The notes: generated by a model from the letters alone, not told the origin. Numbered from the stretch's first letter, positions 17,106 to 25,290 are shown. The stretch: DNA of 32,236 bases from Janthinobacterium agaricidamnosum NBRC 102515 = DSM 9628 (GCF_000723165.1 NZ_HG322949.1:1421289-1453524); one strand, 5' to 3'. A program made the numbers and translations.

Positions 17106-17459
17106 TCAGCCTTCGTCGTCGAACTCCGCCGACAAGTCTTTCCATCCCTTGCTTGCCGCAAACACGGAAAATGCTTCCGGCGCTTCCAGCACGATCAGTT
17201 TTTTGTCTTGCAGGCCCAGGTCGCCATGGCCGAAGTCGGGACCGACGTAGCCGAGGCTGCGCAGGCGCGTCAGGATGTGGCCGACCAGGGTTTTATCCTT
17301 GTACGCGCCGCTGTCGAGGGCGGCGGAAAAATCCACATACACGTCGATGATGCCGTAGCCTTCATCGAAAATGCGGATTGCCTTGATGTCATGGGAACGG
17401 CCAGAGCCGTCGGTGGCCTTGAACGGGCCGCTGAGCTGGATATCGGTATCATTATTCAT
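17106..17459 (-). CDS. Hypothetical protein, 117 residues
   Basis: Not recognised. An acidic soluble protein of 117 residues without signal peptide or membrane segment. A stretch around residues 35-50 (IKAIRIFDEGYGIIDVYVDF) alternates like beta strands. The start MNNDTDIQ at 17459 is likely, although no strong ribosome site precedes it; an upstream ATG would add 11 residues. It lies 65 bases downstream of the M61 peptidase gene on the same strand and is followed by a good terminator, so it may be the last gene of that transcript. Coding is supported by codon use like its neighbours. Confidence 0.7.
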   Translation of the reverse strand: MNNDTDIQLSGPFKATDGSGRSHDIKAIRIFDEGYGIIDVYVDFSAALDSGAYKDKTLVGHILTRLRSLGYVGPDFGHGDLGLQDKKLIVLEAPEAFSVFAASKGWKDLSAEFDDEG

Positions 17460-17524
17460 ATGATGAGCATACACCAAAATGCGAGGGGCCAAGAACTGCG
17501 GCCGTTCATTTTTATCGCTTCTTC

Positions 17525-19432
17525 TTATTTCAACGGCTGCAAGATCGTCGTCAAGCGATCAGGCGTGCCGGGGATGCGTTCCAGGCGCGGATATTTCAAG
17601 CCGCCGTGGTAGTCTATCGCCACGGTGCGGAATTTCTTGCCCTTCTTGAACAACAGCTCGATCGGCTGTGTGCCATCCTTGGCCGTGGTGATCGCCGCTT
17701 TCAGCAGTTCGGGTTGGTAAGCGGCGCCGTTGACGGCGAGCAGCGTGGTGTTGCCCGACAGGCCAGCCTTGAAAGCGGGACCGTCCCACAGCACCCCGCT
17801 GATCTTGCCGCCCTTGTCCACATTAAAGCCCAGCGAATACGTCAGGTCGGTCACCGCGTTGCCGGTTTCGATGCCCTTCATGAAATCGGTCGGCTTGTCG
17901 CTGTACACCAGTTTCCAGCCTGCGCGCGTCAGGCCGTCCAGCGGTGCGCCAGGGCCGTGGCCATCGAGGCGGCTACGCAGGAAGGTGCTCCAGTCGTAGG
18001 GCTGCACCGCGTTCAGCGCCTGCACCACGTCGTCGAAGGTGTACGGCGCGGCGACCGCGCTGCCATCCAACACGCCGAAGAAGCCGCGCGCGAAATTGTC
18101 CAGCGAACGCTTGTCGCCTGACATTTCGCGGAGCTTGCTGTCGATGTCGAGCCAGATCAGCGACCCTTCGGAATAATAATCCTCGCTGCGCTGCCAGCTG
18201 GACCAGCCTTGCGGGCGCCGGTTGGTGACGACCGGGTCGTTGGTGGTGTCCTGCATCGCGCGCCAGCTGCGTCCCACTATGCTGTCGTAGCGCGCCGCGG
18301 TGGAGGCGAACAGGTCGATTACATGGGCCGGCGCGACCAGGCCGGAACGCGCCGCCAGCACATAACCCCAGTACTGGGTCTGGCCTTCATAGACCCACAG
18401 CAGGCTGTTTTCGAGTGGCGTGTTGAAGTCCGCCACGGCCTGGCCGGCCGGGCGGCGGAACTTGCCGTCCCACGAGTGGGTGTATTCATGCGGCAGCAAC
18501 ACGCGCTGGGCTTCGGTCTTGTTCCAGTCCGTGAAGTAATCCGGCTTGAGCGCATTTTCGCTCGATTGGTGGTGTTCGGTGCCGATGTGGCCGAATTCAT
18601 CGCTGAGCGCCAGCAGGAAGTCGTAATGGGCGTAATGGTGCGAGTTGAACAGTTTGTAGCTTTGCTGTATCAGCGCGCGGTGTTGTTCGATTTGTTGCGG
18701 CGTGGTTTCCAGGTTTTCCGGATTGTCGGCCACCAGGTTCAGGTGCACCGGCACCTTGGCGCCCGGATCGAGGTCGATGCGCTTGAAGTATTTGCCGGCG
18801 AACAGCGGCGAATCGACCAGCGTTTCCAGGTCCAGCGGCTTGAAGGCGACCTGGTTGCCGTTTTTTTGCGCGGTTTCCAGCGCGCTGCCGTACGACCAGC
18901 CGTCCGGCAAGGTCAGGTTGGGCTGCACGGTGATGCGGCGGCTGGCGTAACCGGCCGGGTACAGCGCCACCGCATTCCACTGCACGCCGAGAATTTCATT
19001 GGTCATCATGATGCGGCCCTGGCCCGGATCGAGCGGCGACAGGAATTGGTATTCGGCTTCCAGCGTCTCGACGCCGGCCGGAACGTCGACGTGGAAGGCG
19101 AACATATTGAGCGGGTCGCGGCGCCATTCCAGGCGCTGGCCGTTGCCGCTCAATGTCAGGCCGGCGAACTGGTTCAGCGGGCCGGTCGGGTTGTGATGGC
19201 CAGGCAGCCATTGCGGATACAACAAGGTCAGCTGGCCGGCCTTGACCGGTATGCTTTCGTGCACATTGAAGATTTGCTGCGCCAGGTTGCTGGCGTCGAC
19301 CTTCAGCACGATGGTGCCGGGATAAGGCTGGTCCAGCGCTGCGGGGATGGTGTCGGCGTGGGCCGCTGTGGCGGCCATCAGCAGGGCGATCAATGCGGCG
19401 GAGAGGGAACGTGGCTGGAAGAGGGTAGTCAT
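17525..19432 (-). CDS. Exported M61 family metallopeptidase with PDZ domain
   Basis: A 635-residue zinc aminopeptidase-like enzyme of family M61 (glycyl aminopeptidase type). The zinc motif HEYTH is at 315-319 and the third ligand Glu is at about 349 in LLWVYEGQTQYWG. A beta-rich M61 N-terminal domain precedes it (about 30-200). A PDZ domain lies near 500-600 (SLGFNVDKGGKISGVLWDGPAFKAGL). A signal peptide is clear (residues 1-26, cleavage after AHA), placing it in the periplasm or outside. The ATG at 19432 gives this signal peptide; a longer frame would add 16 residues. No strong ribosome site was seen. Confidence 0.92.
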   Translation of the reverse strand: MTTLFQPRSLSAALIALLMAATAAHADTIPAALDQPYPGTIVLKVDASNLAQQIFNVHESIPVKAGQLTLLYPQWLPGHHNPTGPLNQFAGLTLSGNGQRLEWRRDPLNMFAFHVDVPAGVETLEAEYQFLSPLDPGQGRIMMTNEILGVQWNAVALYPAGYASRRITVQPNLTLPDGWSYGSALETAQKNGNQVAFKPLDLETLVDSPLFAGKYFKRIDLDPGAKVPVHLNLVADNPENLETTPQQIEQHRALIQQSYKLFNSHHYAHYDFLLALSDEFGHIGTEHHQSSENALKPDYFTDWNKTEAQRVLLPHEYTHSWDGKFRRPAGQAVADFNTPLENSLLWVYEGQTQYWGYVLAARSGLVAPAHVIDLFASTAARYDSIVGRSWRAMQDTTNDPVVTNRRPQGWSSWQRSEDYYSEGSLIWLDIDSKLREMSGDKRSLDNFARGFFGVLDGSAVAAPYTFDDVVQALNAVQPYDWSTFLRSRLDGHGPGAPLDGLTRAGWKLVYSDKPTDFMKGIETGNAVTDLTYSLGFNVDKGGKISGVLWDGPAFKAGLSGNTTLLAVNGAAYQPELLKAAITTAKDGTQPIELLFKKGKKFRTVAIDYHGGLKYPRLERIPGTPDRLTTILQPLK

Positions 19433-19511
19433 GTACTGGACGGTAAAAGTTAAATGGGCGGCAATTAATGAAGACGTCAATGGGGCAGTCAGCGAAGTAA
19501 GAGCCCGCTTG

Positions 19512-19536
19512 ATGATACGCGCAGTGCCGGTATCAT
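19512..19536. repeat. Inverted repeat upstream of the M61 gene
   Basis: Perfect 7-bp inverted repeat ATGATAC-N11-GTATCAT, about 80 bases upstream of the M61 start in the 322-base divergent region between M61 and hsp20. It could be an operator. The rest of this region holds the hsp20 promoter and leader; no further gene was seen in it. Confidence 0.35.
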
Positions 19537-19660
19537 GCAGCAGTTAGTTTTCCTCATGGCATCATTGTGATTAAATAAGCAATTAAGTGAATCGGCTGGC
19601 CAGCGGCACTTTTTTCATTATTTTCGTTTCCCTTTGGGCAAAAATCACATTTTTCAAGGC

Positions 19661-19688
19661 CTTGAAAGCACGCTGTCTGGCATTAGAT
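19661..19688 (+). promoter_or_regulatory. Sigma-32-like heat-shock promoter of hsp20
   Basis: A perfect CTTGAAA -35 element (19661-19667) is followed after about 11 bases by TGGCATTA (19679-19686), a partial match to the sigma-32 -10 consensus CCCCATnT. It would give a leader of roughly 60 bases before the hsp20 start. The -35 match is exact; the -10 match is only partial. Confidence 0.5.
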
Positions 19689-19724
19689 TGGATGCAACGG
19701 ATGCTCAGAACGAGGTCCGCCAAC

Positions 19725-19749
19725 TTATCGCTTAACTTGAAAAGGATAG
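19725..19749 (+). promoter_or_regulatory. ROSE-like RNA thermometer at the hsp20 ribosome site
   Basis: In the hsp20 leader, UAUCGCUU (19726-19733) can pair with AAGGAUA (19742-19748), leaving one bulged G at 19730 inside the U-C-G-C-U motif and a loop of eight bases. A U-Y-G-C-U strand pairing with the AGGA ribosome site around an unpaired G is the hallmark of ROSE thermometers of small heat-shock genes. The hairpin would hide the Shine-Dalgarno site at low temperature and melt on heating. This was seen by eye and not folded computationally. Confidence 0.65.
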
Positions 19750-19754
19750 ACATC

Positions 19755-20213
19755 ATGCGTACATTTGACCTTGCCCCACTGTATCGTTCCGCCATTGGTT
19801 TCGACCGTCTGGCCCACTTGCTGAATGAAGCGCAACGTGGCGATGCACAACCCAGCTACCCTCCTTACAACATCGAACTGGTGTCGGAAGATAAATACCG
19901 GATCGTGATGGCGCTGGCCGGCTTTTCCCGCAGCGAAATCGATATCGTTGCCGAACGCGAGACCTTGCACGTTAGCGGCCGCAAGCAAAAGGATGACATC
20001 CAGCGCACCTTCTTGCACCGTGGCATAGCCGCGCGCGACTTCGAGCAGCGTTTCCAGCTTGCCAATCACGTCAAGGTGAGTGGCGCTTCGTTCGACAACG
20101 GCATGCTGACCATCGACCTGGTGCGTGAAGTGCCGGAAGCGCTGAAACCGCGCAAGATCGTCATCGATGGCGCCGAAAACGTCACCGCGCTGGAACAGCG
20201 CCAGGCCGCTTAA
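19755..20213 (+). CDS. Small heat-shock protein (Hsp20/IbpA type)
   Basis: A 152-residue ATP-independent holdase chaperone. The N-terminus (FDLAPLYRSAIGFDRL) matches class A Hsp20/IbpA proteins. The alpha-crystallin domain runs from about residue 35 (PPYNIELVSEDKYRIVMALAG) to about 130 and includes FERRF-like EQRFQLA and NGMLTIDL. The C-terminal RKIVIDG provides the I-x-I-type anchoring motif. The start at 19755 has AAGGA eight bases upstream; the longer open frame upstream is leader RNA. The promoter and thermometer-like leader point to double heat control. A terminator follows. Confidence 0.94.
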   Translation: MRTFDLAPLYRSAIGFDRLAHLLNEAQRGDAQPSYPPYNIELVSEDKYRIVMALAGFSRSEIDIVAERETLHVSGRKQKDDIQRTFLHRGIAARDFEQRFQLANHVKVSGASFDNGMLTIDLVREVPEALKPRKIVIDGAENVTALEQRQAA

Positions 20214-20263
20214 AAGCGCCCCTTGACGGCGCGGGCGGCTGTCCGCGCCTCGGGTAAAACACC

Positions 20264-20289
20264 ACTGGCCGGTCGATCCGGCCAGTTTT
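20264..20289 (+). terminator. Intrinsic terminator of hsp20
   Basis: Perfect 9-bp stem ACTGGCCGG/CCGGCCAGT with a TCGAT loop followed by TTT, 50 bases after the hsp20 stop. A second GC-rich hairpin (GGCGCGG/CCGCGCC, 20228-20249) lies just before it. Confidence 0.82.
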
Positions 20290-20330
20290 CATTCCTGTTT
20301 GCCTGATTCCTAGGTAAAATCCCCGGCAAA

Positions 20331-20386
20331 CTTAAGGGCAGACTTAAGCCTTATCGCCATTCTTATTTTGTTAAGTGCAGTCTAAG
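20331..20386 (+). promoter_or_regulatory. Two PmrA-box-like tandem repeats before degP
   Basis: CTTAAG occurs at 20331-20336 and 20343-20348 (12-base period). A second pair, GTTAAG at 20370-20375 and TCTAAG at 20381-20386, has an 11-base period. The PmrA box of enteric bacteria is YTTAAK-N5-YTTAAK. The operon encodes a QseB/PmrA-type regulator two genes downstream, so these are likely autoregulatory sites. They end about 55 bases before the degP start. Confidence 0.55.
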
Positions 20387-20440
20387 TCTTGTGCCCCATA
20401 TTGAAGACATCAACAACTCGTTCAATTTGAGGAGTGCTTC

Positions 20441-21967
20441 ATGCAAAACCAAGCTCATACCGGATCGATGACAATCAAGCGCCTGACCCTGGCGGTAGCC
20501 GCCGTCGGCGTGATCGGCGCGGTCGGTGCGGTCGCAGTGCATCAGAATAACGCGGACGCCAATGCGTCGCCGCCTGCGCCGGTCGCGGCGGCGGCCGTCA
20601 CGGCGGTGCCCGCGGCGGCCGGTCCGCAAACGGTGGTGACGCTGCCCGACTTCAGCCAGATCGTGACCCGCAACGGTCCGGCGGTGGTCAATATCAGCGT
20701 CACCGGCAGCACCAAGGTCGGCTACGACGTGGCCGACGGCGGCCGCGGCCAGCGCGCCGACCCGTTCGGCGATGACCCATTCCTTGAATTCTTCCGCCGC
20801 TTCCAGGGGCCGCAAGGCGGTGGCGGCGGGCGCGAAGTGCCGACCCACGGCCTGGGGTCGGGCTTCATCGTCAGTGCGGACGGCATCATCATGACCAATG
20901 CCCACGTGGTGCGCGACGCCCGCGAAGTGACGGTGAAATTGAACGACCGCCGCGAATTTCGCGCCAAGGTGCTCGGTTCCGATCCGAAGACCGATATCGC
21001 GGTGCTGAAGATCGACGCCAGGAACTTGCCGGTGGTGCCGCTCGGCAGCTCGGTCAACCTGAAAGTCGGCGAATGGGTGCTGGCGATCGGTTCGCCTTAC
21101 GGTTTCGACAGCACCGTGACGGCCGGCGTGGTCAGCGCCAAGGGCCGCTCGCTGCCGGACGACAGCAACGTGCCGTTCATCCAGACCGACGTGGCGGTCA
21201 ATCCCGGCAACTCGGGCGGCCCGCTGTTCAATGTGCGCGGCGAAGTGGTCGGCATCAACTCGCAGATTTATAGCCAGACCGGCGGCTTCCAGGGCTTGTC
21301 GTTCGCGATCCCGATCGACCTGGCGACCCGCATCAAGGACCAGATCGTCGCCACCGGCAAGGCCAGCCACGCCAAGCTGGGCGTGACGGTGCAGGAAGTG
21401 AACCAGGGCTTCGCCGATTCGTTCAAGCTGGCCACGCCGGAAGGCGCGCTGGTGTCGAATGTCGAGCGCGGCAGCCCGGCCGACAAGGCCGGCCTGAAGG
21501 CGGGCGACGTGATCCGCAAACTGAATGGCCAGAGCATCATCGCCTCCGGCGACTTGCCGGCGATGGTAGGCATCGCGACGCCGGGCGAAAAAGTCACGCT
21601 GGATGTCTGGCGCGACGGCAAGATCGTCGCCGTCAACGCGACGCTGGGCAACGCGGCCGACAAGGTGGCCGATGTGGCGGGCGACGACAACCATGTCGAT
21701 AAAGTGAAACTGGGCCTGGCGCTGCGGCCGTTGCAATCGGACGAGAAACGCGAAGCGGGCCTCAGTTCCGGTTTGCTGATCCAGGATGCCGGCGGCGCCG
21801 CCGCGAATGCCGGGGTACAGCCGGGCGACGTGTTATTGTCCATCAATGGCCGTCCCGTCAACAGCGTCGAACAAGTGCGCGAGGTGGTGTCGAGGTCGGC
21901 AAAATCGGTGGCCTTGCTGATCCAGCGCGGCGCGGATAAGATATTCATACCGGTGCGGCTGGGCTAA
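20441..21967 (+). CDS. degP: Do/HtrA family periplasmic serine endopeptidase
   Basis: A 508-residue DegP/MucD-like protease-chaperone for misfolded envelope proteins. The catalytic triad is His155 (TNAHVV), Asp185 (KTDIAVLKID) and Ser258 (NPGNSGGPLF). Two PDZ domains follow at about 290-390 and 415-505, giving the full DegP layout. The N-terminus carries a hydrophobic segment (about 13-34) acting as signal peptide or anchor, then an Ala/Pro-rich linker. A strong GAGGAG precedes the ATG. It is followed after 60 bases by a two-component system, and PmrA-box-like repeats lie upstream. The symbol is by family; degQ or mucD would be equally fair names. Confidence 0.93.
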   Translation: MQNQAHTGSMTIKRLTLAVAAVGVIGAVGAVAVHQNNADANASPPAPVAAAAVTAVPAAAGPQTVVTLPDFSQIVTRNGPAVVNISVTGSTKVGYDVADGGRGQRADPFGDDPFLEFFRRFQGPQGGGGGREVPTHGLGSGFIVSADGIIMTNAHVVRDAREVTVKLNDRREFRAKVLGSDPKTDIAVLKIDARNLPVVPLGSSVNLKVGEWVLAIGSPYGFDSTVTAGVVSAKGRSLPDDSNVPFIQTDVAVNPGNSGGPLFNVRGEVVGINSQIYSQTGGFQGLSFAIPIDLATRIKDQIVATGKASHAKLGVTVQEVNQGFADSFKLATPEGALVSNVERGSPADKAGLKAGDVIRKLNGQSIIASGDLPAMVGIATPGEKVTLDVWRDGKIVAVNATLGNAADKVADVAGDDNHVDKVKLGLALRPLQSDEKREAGLSSGLLIQDAGGAAANAGVQPGDVLLSINGRPVNSVEQVREVVSRSAKSVALLIQRGADKIFIPVRLG

Positions 21968-22027
21968 AGGTGCAAGCCGGGCTCCGCTGCGCGGCGCGTG
22001 AATGCGGATAAAAATAGTGAGGATGGC

Positions 22028-22687
22028 ATGAGACTTTTGCTGGTGGAAGACGATACGATGATCGGCGAAGTGGTGCTCGACTTGCTGCGCGCCGAACGCT
22101 ATGCGGTGGACTGGGTCAAGGATGGCGACATGGCCGACACGGCGCTGCAAACCCAGAGCTACGACCTGGTGCTGCTCGACCTCGGCTTGCCGCGCAAGGA
22201 TGGCATCGAAGTGCTGCGCTCGATGCGCCTGCGCAAGCAGGACACGCCGGTGCTGGTGGCCACTGCGCGCGACGCCATCGAGCAGCGCATCGCCGGGCTC
22301 GATGCGGGCGCCGACGATTACGTCTTGAAGCCGTACGACCTGGACGAACTGCTGGCGCGCATCCGCGCCTTGCTGCGGCGCTCGTCCGGCCGCCCGGAAC
22401 CGGTGTTCGAACACCAGGGCGTATCGATCAATCCGCTGACCCGCGAAGTGGTCGCCGACGGCCATTCGGTCAACCTCTCGGCGCGCGAATGGGCGGTGCT
22501 CGAGGCGCTGATCGCGCGTCCCGGCATCGTGCTGTCGCGCGCCCAACTGGAAGAAAAACTGTATAGCTGGAAGGATGAAGTCAACAGCAACGCGGTGGAA
22601 GTGTACATCCACGGCTTGCGCAAGAAGCTGGGCAGCGAATTGATACAGAACGTGCGCGGCCTGGGCTACATGGTGCCGAAAGTATGA
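22028..22687 (+). CDS. OmpR-family response regulator, QseB/PmrA subfamily
   Basis: A 219-residue DNA-binding response regulator. The receiver has the acidic pair VEDD (7-10 region), phosphoacceptor Asp51 (LLDLGLP), Thr79 and Lys101 (LKPYD). The winged-helix output domain ends in LEEKLYSWKDEVNSNAVEVY and GLRKKLGS, a signature shared closely with E. coli QseB and PmrA. The start at 22028 is backed by TGAGGA; an earlier ATG would add ten residues. The sensor kinase follows 16 bases later. Its likely targets include the repeats upstream of degP. Confidence 0.93.
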   Translation: MRLLLVEDDTMIGEVVLDLLRAERYAVDWVKDGDMADTALQTQSYDLVLLDLGLPRKDGIEVLRSMRLRKQDTPVLVATARDAIEQRIAGLDAGADDYVLKPYDLDELLARIRALLRRSSGRPEPVFEHQGVSINPLTREVVADGHSVNLSAREWAVLEALIARPGIVLSRAQLEEKLYSWKDEVNSNAVEVYIHGLRKKLGSELIQNVRGLGYMVPKV

Positions 22688-22703
22688 AGCTGAAGGGCCG
22701 GGC

Positions 22704-24032
22704 ATGAAAGTAAGCCACTCGCTGCGCGGGCGATTATTGTGGTTCCTGCTGGCCGCCATCATCATGGCGGCCCTGGCGCAGGCGTCGATCGCCTACCGCA
22801 GCGCCCTGTACGACGCCGACCAGATCTTCGACTATCACATGCAGCAGATGGCGCTGTCGCTGCGTTCCGGCGCGCCGCTGGCCAACCACGCGGAAGCCCC
22901 GCCGGCCGACCCGGCCAATAACGACCTGGTGGTGCAAGTCTGGACTCCCGACGGGGTGCAGGTATTCCGCTCGATCACGCGCGCCGAATTGCCGCAGCGC
23001 GCGGTGCTGGGTTTTTCCAACGTCAAGGCGAATGGCACGACCTACCGGATATTCTCGGTGCAAACCAGTTCCCAGACGGTGCAGGTGGCGCAGGACATGG
23101 CGGTGCGCAAGCGCATGGCCGGCAGCCTGGCCTTGCGCACGGTCGGCCCGATCGCCTTGATGGCGCCGATCCTGATGCTGGTGGTGTGGTGGGTGGTCAG
23201 CGGTTCGCTGGCGCCGGTGGCGCGGGTGCGCCGGCAAGTGGCGGCGCGCCAGGCCGACGACTTGTCGCCGGTGTCGGCGGCCGGCCTGCCGGATGAAGTG
23301 CGGCCGCTGGTGCAGGAATTGAACTTGCTGTTCGGCCGCGTCAAGACCGCCTTCGACGCGCAGCAGCATTTTGTCGCCGACGCGGCGCATGAATTGCGCA
23401 CCCCGCTGGCGGCGCTGAAACTGCAGGTGCTGAGCCTGGAGCGCGCCGACTCCGACGAGGCGCGCGGCGTGGCCGTCGGGCGCGTCACGGCCGGCATCGA
23501 ACGGGCCACCCGGCTGGTCGAACAATTGCTGGTGCTGGCGCGCCAGGAGGCCAGCGCCGCCAGCGGCGATTCGCTGCAAACGGTGGACTTGAACGAACTG
23601 GTGAAACGCACGCTGGGCGACATGGCCGGTATCGCGCAGGCGCGCAAGATCGACCTCGGCCTGTATCACATGGATGCGGCCAGCGTGGCCGGGCAGGGCG
23701 ACGCCTTGCTGATCCTGCTGCGCAACCTGGTCGACAATGCGACCAAATACACCCCGTCCGGCGGCACCGTCGACCTCGACTTGCGCGCTACCCCGGACGG
23801 CATCACGCTGTCGGTCGAGGATAGCGGCCCCGGCATTCCGGAAGACGAGCGCGAACGGGTGTTCAGCCGCTTTTACCGCGTGCCGGGCAGTCCGGCCGGC
23901 GGCAGCGGGCTCGGCATGGCTATCATCAAGGCCATCGCCGAACGCCACGGCGCCAGGCTGGTGCTGGATACGTCGCAACGGCTGGGTGGCTTGTGCGTGC
24001 GGGTGGAATTTCCGCCGACCGGGAAAAATTAA
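22704..24032 (+). CDS. QseC-like sensor histidine kinase
   Basis: A 442-residue inner-membrane kinase. TM1 is at about 10-30. A periplasmic sensor domain of roughly 115 residues follows, with the QseC-family feel of DHQ-like helices and a VQVWTPDG strand. TM2 is at about 147-168. Then come a short linker, the DHp domain with His229 in HELRTP, and the catalytic domain with N box (341-346), G1 DSGPG (373-377) and G2 GSGLG (400-404). All key residues are present, so it should be active. AAGGG lies before the ATG. It forms an operon with the regulator and probably with degP; the stimulus is unknown. Confidence 0.93.
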   Translation: MKVSHSLRGRLLWFLLAAIIMAALAQASIAYRSALYDADQIFDYHMQQMALSLRSGAPLANHAEAPPADPANNDLVVQVWTPDGVQVFRSITRAELPQRAVLGFSNVKANGTTYRIFSVQTSSQTVQVAQDMAVRKRMAGSLALRTVGPIALMAPILMLVVWWVVSGSLAPVARVRRQVAARQADDLSPVSAAGLPDEVRPLVQELNLLFGRVKTAFDAQQHFVADAAHELRTPLAALKLQVLSLERADSDEARGVAVGRVTAGIERATRLVEQLLVLARQEASAASGDSLQTVDLNELVKRTLGDMAGIAQARKIDLGLYHMDAASVAGQGDALLILLRNLVDNATKYTPSGGTVDLDLRATPDGITLSVEDSGPGIPEDERERVFSRFYRVPGSPAGGSGLGMAIIKAIAERHGARLVLDTSQRLGGLCVRVEFPPTGKN

Positions 24033-24053
24033 AATATACACAACGATATTTGA

Positions 24054-24082
24054 TTGACGACTGCTGCGCCACCCTATATTGT
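24054..24082 (+). promoter_or_regulatory. Candidate sigma-70 promoter of the CoaD-HD gene
   Basis: TTGACG (24054-24059), a 17-base spacer and TATTGT (24077-24082), with an alternative TATATT at 24075-24080. It lies about 40 bases before the start codon, suggesting transcription separate from the two-component operon. Confidence 0.5.
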
Positions 24083-24123
24083 CTGCGGATCAAGCGAATC
24101 TCGCCAGCCATTTGGAGCGCAGC

Positions 24124-25290
24124 ATGAAGAAGATCGGATTTTCAGGAACCCTCGACCCCATCACCAACGGCCACATGTGGGTGATCGGCGAGGCCCGTTC
24201 GATTGCCGATGAAGTGATCGTATTCCTGTCGCAAAATCCCGCCAAGAAGCCGCAATTCCCGGCCGAAGACCGCAAGCGCATCATCGAGCAAAGCGCGCGC
24301 GAATGCGGCTGGAACAATGTGCAGGTGGTCATCGTCAAGGGCGATTACACCGCCCGCGCAGCCAAGAAACATGGCGCCGACTACCTGATCCGCGGCATTC
24401 GCACCACCGCCGATTTCGACTATGAAAACCTGATCCAGCAAACCAATGTCGACGTGCTGCAAGGCGCGAAGACGATCTTCGTCATGCCGCCGCGCGACCT
24501 GGGTTCGGTCAGTTCCAGCTTCGTCAAGGCGCTGGAGGGGCCGGTCGGCTGGAACTGGACCATGAAAAAATTCGTGCCCGGTCCGGCCTACCAGGCCTGG
24601 ATACTCGACTGGCTGCGCAAGGATTGGGAAACGCTGTGGAATTACGCCGGCACCGACGCGGCCAGCGTCGCCAGCTGCCAGCGCTGGTTCGACCATTTGA
24701 CGGGGGCCGACGCCTACGGCGGCGCCGGACGGTTTTATCACAACCTCGACCACCTGGTGCACGGCTTGTGCGAAATCCGCGTCTGGGCCGCCAACACGCT
24801 GGCGCCGCGCGCGGACAGCGACCTCGTCAAGAAAGCGTTCTGGTTCCACGACGCGCATTATGAGCACGGTGGTGAGCACGATGAGGACGGCTCCGGCCTG
24901 TTCTCGAACGAAGAACTGAGCGCCCAGCTGTGGCTGGAAAGCGGCCTCGATAGCGGCGCCAACCTCGACGTGGCGCAATTGATACGGGCCACCGACCACT
25001 TCCAGGGGCCGGCCATCGAGCATCGTTTAAAGGAAGTGATGCTGGGCGTCGATCTGGCGATCCTGGGCCAGGACGAGGAAGTCTACCGCGCCTACACCCT
25101 GGCGATACGCCAGGAATACGCGCATGTCGAAGAGGAGCGCTTCAAGCAGCAGCGCGGCCAGGCGCTGCTGCATTTGCGCGGCAAGGCGCAAGCCGGGCTG
25201 ATGTTTGGCGATCCGTATTTCGCGGAGCAATACAATGAACAGGCGATTGCCAATATGACGCGGGAAATCGAGGCGCTGGGGACCGTTTAA
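24124..25290 (+). CDS. CoaD-like nucleotidyltransferase fused to HD-superfamily phosphohydrolase
   Basis: A 388-residue two-domain protein. Residues 1-160 resemble phosphopantetheine adenylyltransferase: GTLDPITNGH with TNGH at 14-17, RGIRTTADFDYE at 90-101 and SSSFVK at 130-135, all core CoaD signatures. Residues about 175-385 match the predicted metal-dependent HD phosphohydrolase group (COG4339 type): YHNLDH (205-210), WFHD (His242-Asp243) and Asp310 in GVDLAILG. Both sites look intact. GGAG precedes the ATG at 24124. A fusion is unusual because ordinary CoaD is a single domain of about 160 residues. The substrate could be a pantetheine, nucleotide or related compound; this is inference. 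Confidence 0.88.
   Translation: MKKIGFSGTLDPITNGHMWVIGEARSIADEVIVFLSQNPAKKPQFPAEDRKRIIEQSARECGWNNVQVVIVKGDYTARAAKKHGADYLIRGIRTTADFDYENLIQQTNVDVLQGAKTIFVMPPRDLGSVSSSFVKALEGPVGWNWTMKKFVPGPAYQAWILDWLRKDWETLWNYAGTDAASVASCQRWFDHLTGADAYGGAGRFYHNLDHLVHGLCEIRVWAANTLAPRADSDLVKKAFWFHDAHYEHGGEHDEDGSGLFSNEELSAQLWLESGLDSGANLDVAQLIRATDHFQGPAIEHRLKEVMLGVDLAILGQDEEVYRAYTLAIRQEYAHVEEERFKQQRGQALLHLRGKAQAGLMFGDPYFAEQYNEQAIANMTREIEALGTV

Noticed and set aside
18209..19453. A 414-codon plus-strand frame opposite the M61 peptidase
   Set aside because: No ribosome site or motif; the opposite strand has signal peptide, HEYTH and PDZ in the proper order.
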